Below, piece by piece: positions 10,832 through 22,424 of a stretch of DNA of 64,000 nucleotides. The notes under the pieces were generated by a model. It saw nothing but the letters and a program-made list of their open reading frames with translations, was not told the origin of the DNA and searched no databases. Position 1 is the stretch's first letter, and each line of letters starts with the position of its first letter. The stretch is from Panopea generosa (lineage: Eukaryota > Mollusca > Bivalvia > Adapedonta > Hiatellidae), in the NCBI GenBank assembly GCA_029582155.1, contig CM055907.1:7914501-7978500 (forward strand). The letters are read 5' to 3'. Position numbers and translations under genes: made by a program.

Positions 10832-10962
10832 TATTCGACAGAAAACTGCCGACAGCTGACGTTATTAACTTTCCTCGTACAAAAGTTAAATATGCTAGCT
10901 ACATCAACACGTCCTGAGCCGAGACCTCAGTCTTTAATCAGCAATAAATAAAAAATGGTTCC
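10832..10962 (-). repeat. Conserved core motif, inverted copy (E')
   Basis: The reverse complement reads TTATTTATTGCTGATTAAAG, GACTGAGGTCTCG, GATGTAGCTAGCATATTTAA, ACGAGGAAAGTTAATAACGT and CAGCTGTCGGCAG. It is strikingly close to 34,114-34,252, closer than either is to the A, B or C versions, so these two share a more recent ancestor. Confidence 0.7.
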
Positions 10963-10969
10963 ACACAAA

Positions 10970-11805
10970 TGAAGCGTTTGTGATAGAACAGCATACAACG
11001 GTTCTCCAGCAATAGCCATTAACTAAACACGGCAGAGCTGGAAAAATATCCTTACGAAATACAGATACATAGGAAGACATTAGTAGCAAAGGCTATAAAA
11101 AGATTTTGATCAAATTTATTTGATGATATTTAATTGTAAATATTTTAACGTAATATTATTCATCAATAAACACATTAATACAGTAAAGACTTCATGAAAG
11201 TACCATCTCATAGGTTGTACTATTTATCAACTGTAGTTGTACTCTGACAGTAATCGTTAAAACATACTAAGCATGACTAAACGCTGGCATCGTTTGCTTA
11301 TCCAGTAGATATTTCGGTAGTTTTGTAGTTGAAATAACGTTGTATTATCAAATATAGACTTCATTACTTTATGCTGTGGTTAAAATTAAAAGAAATAAAA
11401 CATTTTTATCCACGAAACTTTAGGAGGAAATATCAAAAAATCTTGACTTTAAAAATTTGAAGTTTTTTCCACTGTCTTTTCTAGTCCTTTCAGCTATTAC
11501 TTTAATAAAATACGAAAATATCCCCAACAAATTTACACAGCTCAAATTTGCCGGACGCAAGAGCCAAAAACCTTTCCTCCAAAGCGGAATAATCGGTGAT
11601 AGATGGCACAGCGATGATAGCGAGTCACCAGTCATGAAAAGCAAAATTATGACGCTCAATTATTTAATTACAATAAATTGGTAAACATATGATACAAATA
11701 AATCGCTTAACAATGCCAGTTTAAATAATTTAAACTTTAGCCGTTCAATATTTAAATACAATAGCCATAACATAATATACAACCATTTACAAGACTGCTA
11801 TTCAG
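10970..11805. other. Intergenic, nothing recognised
   Basis: A 75-codon plus-strand frame (11,457-11,684) and a 79-codon minus-strand frame (11,420-11,659) overlap here. Neither shows a domain, signal peptide or splice context. Otherwise AT-rich. Confidence 0.4.
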
Positions 11806-11809
11806 TAAC

Positions 11810-14130
11810 CTGGTAAGATGTTGTAAAATTCAATTCACTATAGATACAATTATCGAAAACGCTGTAAATTACAAGTTTCGAAGAAAAAAGTTTTAATAAT
11901 TTATCATTGTCATATAATTAACTTGTCTAGCAAGCAATTATCGTATAATATATAGCCCTACTGTCAAATACGCAATCTGGGTCTAACAATCTTCTTAAAC
12001 AATTATCTTAATTGGAATATCTTCTTTGTATTCATTCTTTAGGTTTCAGTTTAATTAGTTTCTCACAAACAGTTTTCTTTAGAATTTAATTGGTAGCGGA
12101 GTCTAAGCAAACGAATATTAAATAATAAACGGTTCTAAATATGTTTACTACTAGTATCTACGAAAAGGTGCGTGTAACAGTTTTCATAATTTTCTCAGTT
12201 CTTTAAAGGGATATTTAAGCAATCCTATGGCTATAGAATGTATTCGTCATTCGGTACTTCCCGATGAATGGGTGCGTTTTTAGATGTTTTATAATATGCA
12301 TATTCAGCTGCTAGCTACTTACCTCGTTGAGTAAAATATGGTCAGTAACCACCATTCAGACGTGGGGTTCTGATTTGCTGAAAAAGGGGAGCCTTGACGG
12401 CAACCATTTTGGTAATAAGCTAATTTCTTGTTGGATAATAATGGCAAACTAGCAAATGATCACAAATAGGTGATCAATAATTATATTTTGGTCATAAAAA
12501 ATTAATTTATGTTTTTTTTTTATATTATTCAGTCAATCGTATTAAGGAAGCTAAATGCAAATAGCATTAAGTCTACATTATTACTTTAATATAAAATAAG
12601 AGTATTTTGTTGCGTTAACTAGCATAAACGATATCAAGTGCAAATATTATACTGATCATGTGTAGATAATACAATGGTTGATCTGACCTAATTCAAGGTC
12701 TCACTCTACACTTGAATTTTGTTCTTTATTCTCTATAAAATAAGGTCTAGGATTTCAACGGTAAAAAAAGAATACCACAAAAATTTCTTTAAAGCATTAT
12801 TTTCATAGCTGGAATGTATACCCACATAAAAACGCACACTAACTGGTAGGTTGACAATTTTGTCTAGTTTTAAAGAGGGTGCAGTGACACCCTGAGATTT
12901 TTATGAAAAAAAATCCTAAAATGCTCATAAATAACTGTTGAAATCCTATAAAAGTCATTTTTTTACACCATTGATGTCTTATTGCAGCATATGCTAGACC
13001 AACTTTTGCGCTATCATCTGCAGCAAAAATCACAACCACTATGAACCATTTTGAAAATATTTCATAACTAAAGTACTTGGGCCTTTTATAAGTGCGCTAG
13101 AATCATGTTACCGTGGGGAAAAAGGGGTGTAACTGTATATGAGACGTTTATGACTTTGAAAGCGTCAGAAGCATGGCGTGCATGAAGTGTAGTTTCTTGA
13201 TATAATAAAGTATGGTACTTTTATATGAGCGTTTATTTAAGGATTGAAAGGTCACTTTTGAGTTTTCATCACGTGATAAAATAACTTAATGTTTATATTC
13301 CAAAGCAGACGACTCGGAATTCCAGAAGGAGAATAGCTGAAAGCAATGAGTACCCCACTACCGTCACTTAACACATAATGTCTAGTTCGCAAATATATGT
13401 TGTCAAAACAAATGAAAAGATGATTAGATAGTTAGCTGCAAACGTTGTTTAGAAAGCGATTTTTCTCTCAAAATATGTCATTTCTAAACAGACAGATAAT
13501 GGATTCTAAGACAAGACAAGTATAACATCTGTTATGCTCACATTGATTAATCCCCCCTTCCCCTTCCCTCTCACACTCAGCCACGTTCCCACTATGTCCT
13601 CAAAAACTTGGATGGACGCAGTAAGAACTTGAACAACGTACTAGGAACGCAGTAGAAACCGATAAGGACGTATAGTGGTCCGATAAGGACGTGGAGTGGT
13701 CTCCATGGACGTGGAGGAAGTGGTCAAACTTTGGACATATTAAAAAAACGTAGTGATGACGTGGTCGAATTAAGACGCAGTAAGAACTTACTAAGGGCGT
13801 AGTAACGACGGCATTGACGTAGTATCAACGTCACCTAGTAGGGACTTCATTGGCGTAGTACAAGCGTGGTGCATTACCCAAAGCCGTATATGAATGTGTA
13901 ATGTTACATAATTACATTATTTGGGCACATAATTACATTTTGTGTTGTTTTTAGCTCAATTGTATTTGTATTTCTAAGAATTTGAAATACTCCGGTTTCA
14001 CATGTATTATTAATAAAGCTTTCTTAAATATGCAGTTTCCGATAGTGATATTTCCACACAAGTACGCATTCACAGGTGTAAGAGAATGTGTTGTGTCAAA
14101 AGGAGTAAAATATTATTCTAATGTCTATAT
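11810..14130 (+). repeat. Duplicated block, copy E (interrupted)
   Basis: 11,810-12,235 matches 4780-5235, with shared stretches such as TATAATTAACTTGTCTAG, TCTGGGTCTAAC and TTCTTTAGAATTTAATTG. 13,938-14,125 matches 5758-5935, for example ACAAGTACGCATTCACAGGT and GGAGTAAAATATTATTCTAA. Between them E has 1.7 kb and A has 0.5 kb of unrelated sequence, so one or both were rearranged after duplication. Confidence 0.65.
13612..13878. repeat. Degenerate GACGTAGT/GACGCAGT tract
   Basis: About twenty loose copies of a short CpG-containing word (GACGTAGT, GACGCAGT, GACGTGG, GGCGTAGT), spaced about 10-20 bp with AAGAACT, AAGGAC or AACGAC between them. Period and sequence are irregular, so it reads as a decayed short-unit satellite rather than a coding repeat. 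It lies in the part of block E that has no counterpart in A. Confidence 0.6.
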
Positions 14131-14965
14131 ACGTCGTTTACGTAGCGGACACATATCTCTACCTAACTTCTCATTTATAATATGAACAATTACAGACTAA
14201 TTCTGTATTTATTCACTTTGTGAATATCAGAATAGGATCAACAAAATTTAATTACACATATAAATAAATTCTAACATTGTAAATTTCAGCACTTCATCGT
14301 AAACACAATATCAACAGCTCAAAATACGTTCTCAGATTCCTCGGTCTATATTCTAACAAAACGCTTCTCAATACAGTGGATGTGTATTAAATTGGATATG
14401 AACAATTTATACAACTTTACATATGTCTGATTATGTCAAAAATATATATTTCAAACATTTAAATACAATATAATATAAAATTCACATACCCATCTGCCGT
14501 TATGTACTGGAACAGTAATCTTCTCAATCTTTCTCGTCACGCTACTCCAAAGATGATTACTGGACAGTGCTTCCATAATACAGTCAGCATATATAGCAAA
14601 GCAGTTCACATACCTTAGTGAATTTCGTGTAAATCATGAAACAACAAACTTTGAAACATCGTACGATGCAGATTTTACGCTATTAGGCCAATGTAAACTT
14701 AAATTAGTTTTATGACGAAATAAACCCGTTTAATTATTCTAACTTTCTTAATACTTAATGGAATTTGATGAAATAAACTTCAAAATGATTTATTCGTTAA
14801 TCAAAGAATGAAAATGTAAAACTATCTTTAAAACGTTACACCTATCCAGCTATCGATACGTTTTAACAATCCCACACTACCTGTTCTAAATATGGCCTAT
14901 ACCATTACAATGGACACGTACTACCTGACTTTACTAAATTAGGCCACAACAACCTAACTATTTTG
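14131..14965. other. Intergenic, nothing recognised
   Basis: AT-rich. No coding, RNA or repeat signal that I can support. Confidence 0.4.
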
Positions 14966-14969
14966 TTAC

Positions 14970-17100
14970 AAAAATACAGTGCCTATGATATTGTTTCAGT
15001 GCGTCAGAGTAAATCTTACGTAATTATGTCTATATTTGGTAATTGCATTCATTGTTTTGAAGTAAATATTACAGAACTAACATCAGTAAGGGCAAGCAAG
15101 CTTGTTTTTTTTCAGTGTTCACTTTGGTTTTGGGCACTTACTTCACATTACTCATTCTTAATTTAGCAAACACCAATGAATGACGCACATATCAATGATA
15201 ATAAAAGAAAACAGGTGTGTTGAACTTCTTAAAATAATGTAAATAGAATAAAAAAACAATGTGTGCCAAAGCAATGGGTTATAACAAGAGAATAAAATGA
15301 GTTCTACTGGTGTTTTGTTTATTAAAATGTAACATTGGTTATGAAATATAAAATCTACATTTAATTATTTAACCTGAACAACACAAATAAAAAAGTATGT
15401 TATTGATTTAATTATTTCTTATTACACTTACATGCAAACAAATTAAACTAATAGGTATTTTTTTCTATTCGACTCTAATGATTCCAATGTACCCATAAGT
15501 ATATCTGCAAGACGCTTTCCCTTCTCACGTAATGTTATATGGTTCTAATTGTGGATTCTGTATACGTTTTTTTCCACAAACACTTTATTTGCGTATTGAA
15601 CCAATATTTATTCGTTGCTGGTCAAAGTTGAAAAGAATACATGCAGACATCTTATTGATCTTGTAGATGATGAAAATGCTCACGTCAACCGTGGCAGTTT
15701 CTGTCGAAGAAGTAATGCTGATGTTTTATACTAGTAGAGACAAAGACGTAACTCCAGTCTGAATTGATAAACTGTCTACTTAAAGTAGATAATGGCAATA
15801 CTTCAATCGCTTGATTGTTGTTGATTATCATCAACTCGGATAAGAAATGTATACAGTACTGGCCGTCCAGTCCAGGAAATGCGACACTCTTTCAAAAAAA
15901 CAACACCGAGTACTGATTCTATGCATATAGAAATCTGACTTAAGAATCTTACTTCGAAATGCGCTAAATGAAAACAAATACATGATATATATAGCATGAA
16001 GTTTCGAGGTCGAAAACAACAGAGACATATGCATAAATGCAAGTATTTCCAAAATTAATGACAAACTCACGTCTGTGACCTAGCGAGGTCCAATTTACGA
16101 CATCTGCGATTATGGGTAAACACCACCCGATATCGATGAAGGATTATTTTACCAAATGAATTTCGAATATGTAAGGATAGTTTTATTTTTTGCAAAGTTC
16201 CAATACAGAGTTCCTAATGTATCATTGTTTCGCTTTGTTAACTCCATAAAATCTTCAATTCTTCGGGAAAATCTAGTAAAATATTGCAAAGCTCATTTGA
16301 ATAAAGATGTAATTTTGGAAAAAGCTGTAAATCATGTTTTAAAAACAGTGTTTAAATAATTTATCATTGTCGCGTAATTCACTTCTCTTAAAAACAATTA
16401 TAGCTTAATATTATGGCACACTCTCACAGGAGAAATTTGTTTCTAACCATTTTGGTTTTACAATTATCCTAATTGGTTTACTTTGTGTGTATCTGTGTTT
16501 TCCTTTTTTAAATTTCAGTTTCATTGTAAAACTAAGCATACGGTAATTCAAAAAATGAAATGTGTAGATTGCTTGTTCTGTTTATTTTTTGTGAATGAAG
16601 CAAGTGTAAGGATTTGCAATTTACACACATCGATACTTCTACATTAGTATAAGAGAACGAATGGGTTGGGTGTATCTCTTAAACAGGTTAAATCTTCTAA
16701 TTCTATTGTTCTACCTCTGTTTTAGCGTTCATATTATGTCAATGTAACACTTCTTTTATTAGATCTGGTGTGTTACCAGTGCAACCATACTTATAAACAA
16801 CATGCTGTTTACTTTGTTAAGTCGACTTTTCAACACTTATTTAAATTAAAGAAAACCATGACACCAAAAACGATTCCCAGTGTATTTTTTTATATATATA
16901 CTTTTATAATCTTTAGATTTCAGTTTTGTAATTTATTGTAAAGCCTTAGTAACCGAATATTCCAATGAAAAGTTCGAAATTTAACTATGTCACTTTCATG
17001 CTGTGTATGTTTTTGTTGATGTTTTGTTGTTGATTTAGTTTTATATTTGTGTAAAGTGTTTGTACTGGTAAATTACATTGTAAAGATTTCTAGGGATTTG
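14970..17100 (+). repeat. Duplicated block, copy C
   Basis: Matches block A from its 1890 position (TATATTTGGTAATTGCATTC at about 15,030) through the core at 15,600-15,720, then 15,900-16,480 and 16,750-17,095 against A 3480-3900 and 3910-4245. The frames at 3644-3844 and 16,156-16,359 are homologous (both include NLE/NLV-YCK-HLN-D-ILEKAVN-LKTVFK). However, the same DNA in block B and a second partial copy in A are not open, so I do not call a gene. Confidence 0.7.
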
Positions 17101-17104
17101 CAAC

Positions 17105-18365
17105 TACGAAATCCCTATTCAAAAGTTAAACAGAATTCAATACTGCTTGACGACTATGCTGTCTATGTTTTAACCACTATAACGTGTGGAATTTAAATTA
17201 ATTTGAAGCACGTAATACGTCATAAAATATGTTGCAATTTTAAACATTAATTCTATTTTAGTCTAACCTAGGCGCAAAGCCCAAGTTATGAAATATTATT
17301 TTGGCATGTTTAAATGGAATTCTTTTCGACAATACGGGGTCAGTAAAAATTTAAAGGCATACCAAATAGTTTTTTATTGTGTTTTATCTGGTCATAGGGA
17401 TTGCCGAATAATAATTAAATAAAAATGTTTATGATTTTAATTATAATTATGAGATGAAAACAAATAATCATAGTTTTAAGATCAGAACACAAAGAAGCAA
17501 TATTTTAATACGACAAAACGAAACTTGTAACTTATAAAATATCGGATACATCACTATCACACTACAATTAAAATCAATGCACAACGGCATCGTTTTTAAT
17601 ACGCCAAAACGACATATATAACATATAAAGATAACGATTACATACATTGGAATCATAATACAATTATAGCAATTAATGTATCAAGACATCGTTGTTAATC
17701 ATAAATTATATTTAAACCCTAGTACAGTGCGACAAGTTGACATTTGGAAGATGCAAAAAATGAAATTTAGAACATCTAAGATAAAGTCCCAACAATTCGA
17801 AAATAGTATCAAGTGACGTGTGCATCAATTTGTAAAATTTAATAGTCAATGTTTTTTAAAAAACCAAGTCTTATTACAGACGCCATTTCGTATGAGATTC
17901 AAGTACATAAGTTCATGAAAGAGATGCAGATCTTTTTGTAAATCATGAAAGCGTACATATAATTAGAACTATTCAGTATTTAAATGTTTGATTTACAATC
18001 AATTTAGCTTTAATAAAATATAAATTAGAACTGTAATTATTTGAACGTTTGCTTTCCTATAAATACTTGTTTGATAGAGAATAACATAACTGAAACAACA
18101 AGACATTAAACACAGGAAAGAACCCAAATGAGATAATTGTTGTCAAGGAGGTTATTTTATTACTTTATAGTGTGCTATATGTTATTAGTGTATTGCAGTT
18201 TAGACAAGAATATTACACCGTATTTTAAATAAAATTATTCTTAAACAAATGATTTCCAATTGTTACCGTAATTGTATTTATATTTAACTAGGACAAGCCA
18301 AATGATATCACATGAGCGTCTGAGAATTGTTGTGAAAGTTTTACGTATTGTATTCAAATACATTA
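17105..18365. other. Intergenic; weak similarity to 39.2 and 41.9 kb
   Basis: 17,500-17,640 contains two loose repeats of a CGACAAAACGA...AACTTATAAAATAT...GATACATCA pattern. It resembles 39,185-39,290 and 41,878-41,965. Nothing else is recognisable. Confidence 0.35.
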
Positions 18366-18367
18366 TT

Positions 18368-18720
18368 TAGAGTTCATTTAAAAATCTTTCAATCTACCAG
18401 AATCTGTAGCGTCTTCATTCCAAACAAAGCGGGTAAATGATAGCTATAATAGGCAGATTATGTCAATAATTGTAAGGTGTTAGCAGTAAAATATGAAAAT
18501 TACTAGCTAGCTAGCACGTGACTTTAATGATAAAACTCATTCAACGTAAATATGACGTTTTAATACCATTGTAATTGCGCTTGCGTGACGAAGAGTTCTG
18601 GCTAATGGCAGCCTTTACGAAAATCTTAGTCCTATTATTTGAAACTTTGCCATGAAATATGTATCCAAGCACGGTTTGCAATATCTAGCAAGTTAACCAC
18701 ATATATCAGTTTTACACGGA
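18368..18720 (-). repeat. Dispersed repeat F, copy 2 (inverted)
   Basis: The reverse complement matches 40,203-40,540 at an estimated 80-85 percent over its whole length. Shared elements include AACTTGCTAGATATTGC, ATTTCATGGCAAAGTTTCAA, CTCTTCGTCACGCA-GCGCAA, CATATTTACGTTGAAT and ACTGCTAACACCT. It is inverted relative to copies 1 and 3. Confidence 0.8.
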
Positions 18721-18980
18721 TTCAGAATTAACTATATATTTTGCAACCGTTTTATAATGTATATCTATATGTGGTGTAACCTAATGAATGACATAAACGA
18801 TTTAAATACAACCTCTATCAAACTTCAGGTTATATAGCGAGCGTTCATTGCGTTTAACAACCAACATATGTACACATGTATTCTAGTAGAATTATTGCCC
18901 TTCAACAAATAACTGGAGCACTGGGTGTTTAATTCAACCACAAATAATGAATCGTTTTGCAATTGCAAATGATTGTCTTA

Positions 18981-19013
18981 TCACACACACACACGCGCGC
19001 GCACACGAGCGCG
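18981..19013. repeat. CA/CG microsatellite
   Basis: A CACACA run passing into CGCGCGCG, then CACACGAGCGCG. Confidence 0.9.
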
Positions 19014-19098
19014 TATCATAGCAACGTTTTAAGAAGTATAAAATTCGAAATGGATTTATGATCGCAAAGAACTAAGATAAATGGCAACACTGAGTTGG

Positions 19099-20575
19099 TT
19101 TGTTTGCCGCAGAGGAGACAAAGGTATGAAACTTATATATACACTTTGCCACTCTAATGTATATCCATGATGTTTGTTTGCCGCACAGGAGACAAAGGTA
19201 TGAAACTTAGATATTAACTTTGGCAATCTAATGTATTTCATGATGTTTGTGTGCCGCACAGGAGACAAAGGTTTGAAACTTAGATATATTTTGGCACTCT
19301 AATGTATTTCCATGATGTTTGTTTGCCGCACAGGAGACAAAAGTATGAAACTTTATATACACTTTGGCACTCTAATGAATATCCATGATGTTTGTTTGCC
19401 GCACAGGAGACAAAGGTGTGAAATTTATATATATACACTTTGGCACTCTAATGTATATCTATGATGTTTGTTTGCCGCACAGGAGACAAAGGTATGAAAC
19501 TTATATATACACTTTGGCACTCTAATGTAAGTCCATGATATTTGTTTGCCGCACAGGAGACAAAGTTATGAAACTTAGATATACACTTTGGCACTCTAAT
19601 GTATATCCATGATGTTTGTTTGCCGCAGAGGAGACAAAGGTATGAAACTTATATATACACTTTGGCACTCTAATGTATTACCATGATGTGTGTTTGCCGC
19701 AAAGGAGACAAGGTATAAAACTTTATATACACTTTGGCACTCTAATATATATCCATGATGTTTGTTTGCCGCACAGGAGACAAAGGTATGCAACTTATAT
19801 ATACACTTTGGTACTCTAATGTATATCCATGATGTTTGTTTGCCGCACAGGAGACAAAGGTATGAAACTTATATATACACTTTGGCACTCTAATGTATAT
19901 CCGTGATGTTTGTTTGCCGCATAGGAGACAAAGGTATGAAACTTAGATATACACATTGACACTCTTATGTATATCCATGATGTTTGTTTGCCCCACAGGA
20001 GACAAAGGTATGCAACTTATATATACATTTTGGCACTCTTATGTATATCCATGATGTTTGTTTGCCGCACAGGAGACAAAGGGTATGAAATTTATTTATA
20101 TCACTTTGGCACTCTAATGTATTTCCATGATATTTTTTTGCCACACAGGAGACAAAAGTATGAAACTTATATATACACTTTGGCACTCTAATGTATTTCC
20201 ATGATGTTTGTTTGCCGCACAGGAGACAAAGGTATGAAATTTATATACACTTTGGCACTCTAATGTATATCCATGATGTTTGTTTGCCCCACAGGAGACA
20301 AAGGTATGAAATTTATATATACACTTTGGCACTTTAATGTATATCCATGATGTTTGTTTGCCGCACAGGAGACAAAGGTATGAAATTTATATATACACTT
20401 TGGCACTCTTATGTAAATCCATGATGTTTGTTTGCCGCACAGGAGACAAAGGTATGAAACTTATATATACACTTTGGCACTCTAATGCATATCCATGATG
20501 TTTGTTTGTCCCACAGGAGACAAAGGTAGGAAACTTATATAATACACTTTGGTTTTATAATTTTTAACCATGATG
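19099..20575. repeat. 74-bp minisatellite, 20 units
   Basis: Twenty copies of a unit of about 74 bp: TTTGTTTGCCGCACAG, GAGACAAAG, GTATGAAACTTATATATACA, CTTTGGCACTCTAATGTATA, TCCATGATG. Most units differ at only a few positions, and the two end units are the most diverged. The period is not a multiple of 3, so the overlapping short open frames on both strands are by-products. Every unit has the form pyrimidine-rich tract, AG, nine bases, GT, which mimics a micro-exon; see the findings. Confidence 0.95.
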
Positions 20576-20579
20576 TTTA

Positions 20580-21361
20580 AAAAATACCTTGATTTTCTTC
20601 GACATTTTTAAAAAACACAAAAGAAATCAGTACCCAAAACACAGAATTCATCAATTTATCGAGACTACTATCTAGTAAGATATTATACAATATGCGTACA
20701 GTTTAAATTTAAGATAATGGGTGTGTAAACTTGTCATATAATTGTTTCAGTTCTTAAAAGCCATCGTTACCGTTATGTCCAACTGATTTCCAACTTCAAC
20801 CGCTGCCATTGCAATGGCATCGAAATGGACGTAAAGATTCTTCAAATTAGGCATTTATACTCAAACAGATATATAACGTAGTTAGTTAAAACTTATTCAT
20901 TTTACTTAGATTTATAACAAGTTTACAACTTCTGGATCACGCGCCGCGTCGAGGTCTAGTCGGAAGTTCATGGTCTAGTAGTGTATTAAGGTTGTAATTA
21001 TACATGAAAGAAATATCCTTACAAAGATGGAAAACAGTTTTTGCTAACTAGTCGAAGAGAGTTTTTTCATAAAAAGCCTAGAAATAGGTGCCTGTGCACC
21101 GTCATTTCAGAAAAATATGACTTCATAATCTGTTAGCCAGATGCATAAAGTATATCCACGACCGTCAGTACATATACTTTAGAATGGTGGTGTCACTTTT
21201 TTGTTTTGGGCCAAGATGAATAAGGTTATATAATGAAAACTGAGAATTTTAGGAATAATCGAACATTATTTAAATTTGTACTGAAAATCCTAGCATTTTT
21301 TCATTGTTTATCTGGTATTTATAACATACACAATTGTTATTACGATAAAAGATGTATAGTA
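20580..21361. other. Intergenic, nothing recognised
   Basis: AT-rich left flank of the transposon. Ends with TATA at the insertion junction. Confidence 0.4.
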
Positions 21362-21363
21362 TA

Positions 21364-21752
21364 GGCCGGGAGATAGAAGGGTCCACCGTGCACCCCGCCC
21401 ACAAAACTCCGAACCAATATTTTTCTGAAACCCCATGACGCCCTGATCACGAAAATAAATGTTAACATTGCGTAAGTTGGGACAAACTTCCGGTTATGAC
21501 GTCATCAAGATGGCCGCCATAGTGAAATTTACCCAAAATGTGAAAAAAATCATAAAATCGTTATTTTTTTTATCAAATTTAACAAATGAGGTATCAAAAT
21601 GACCGCAATAGAATAACAAACAGATCTGTTAACAAAACAAACTACTATGAATAGATTCATTTCGAACAAAAATGAATTTATGTCGATTTTGAGGTCAAAA
21701 TTTCAATTTTTCACAAAATAATTGTCATTATTTTTGGTCAAATCTTTTCCAG
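21364..21752 (+). repeat. Left terminal inverted repeat
   Basis: Matches the reverse complement of 26,964-27,359 nearly base for base, including TTCTGAAACCCCATGACGCC, AAGATGGCCGCCATAGTGAA and ACAAAATAATTGTCATTATT. The similarity ends near AATCTTTTCCA. It contains TGACGTCA (a CRE-like palindrome) at about 21,497-21,504 and also in the right TIR, a possible promoter or binding element. Confidence 0.9.
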
Positions 21753-21942
21753 AAAGCAAACAACCTTAGTCATGATTCAGAAATGTTTTATTCACACTGT
21801 TGAGCTGAATGACAACACGCTATTTTGATCATATCCTGTGTAAGACAACTGTTCAAATATCAACAGTCATATCAACAATAATTGCCGTTTCTGTGTGTTA
21901 AATATCTAACACAGAGTTTATGTCATTCGAGGGTACATATTG

Positions 21943-22422
21943 TCAATCCAGATCACTGTCTGTGCTTTCACCACTGCTTTGTACACTAAACTGATCTAGC
22001 ACATCTGTCAGCTGGTATACGGTTTCCGAGTCATCTGAATCCACATCGTCGTCAGACTGCAGTGGTTCGCCAGCGATGTCGATGAGCTCCTGTGGCAGAA
22101 CATCTCCTTTGTACCACAGTGGCTCCAGCTTTCCATCCTTGACCTCCCATCCATGGTCAACCTTCACATCTGGAATATCTGGTTCAGCAATGTGGGCCCT
22201 CTTCCAGATTCCAACCTGATAGTTGACACGTCTTACGTGCTGCTCCAGACTTCTTCTGCATGGTGGAAGTGATCCCAGGTCCACATTCTTTGAAGGGTGG
22301 GGTTGGTCTTCCTTGGCACACAGCTCCTGTATGCGGATGTATCGCAGCTCATTAACCTTGTGCACTCTAGCACGACCATATATGGCACACGTGAATTCCT
22401 CCAGTTCATCAAGGAAGTCTTC
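21943..22422 (-). pseudogene. Transposon protein, C-terminal piece
   Basis: Continues the 22,425-24,335 frame after a one-base shift near 22,440: the upstream frame stops at LGT*, while the neighbouring frame reads TWDITEDFLDELEEF. The piece holds the family's CAIYG...VNELRY and NYQVGIWKRA elements and a GW-V-DGKLEPLW motif, then a strongly acidic Ser/Asp-rich tail ending at 21,943. In relatives I remember, a Cys-rich tail often follows the GW...W motif. Here the tail is acidic instead. Part of one protein with the four pieces upstream. Confidence 0.75.
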
Positions 22423-22424
22423 GG

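Noticed and set aside
16156-16359. Conserved small protein shared with 3644-3844
   Set aside because: The frames are homologous only because the DNA block is duplicated. Other copies (8100-8290, 4780-4870, 11,810-11,900) are not open.
19099-20575. CRISPR array or tandem coding exons read on either strand
   Set aside because: There are no unique spacers: whole 74-bp units repeat. The period is not a multiple of three, and the many short frames there are by-products.
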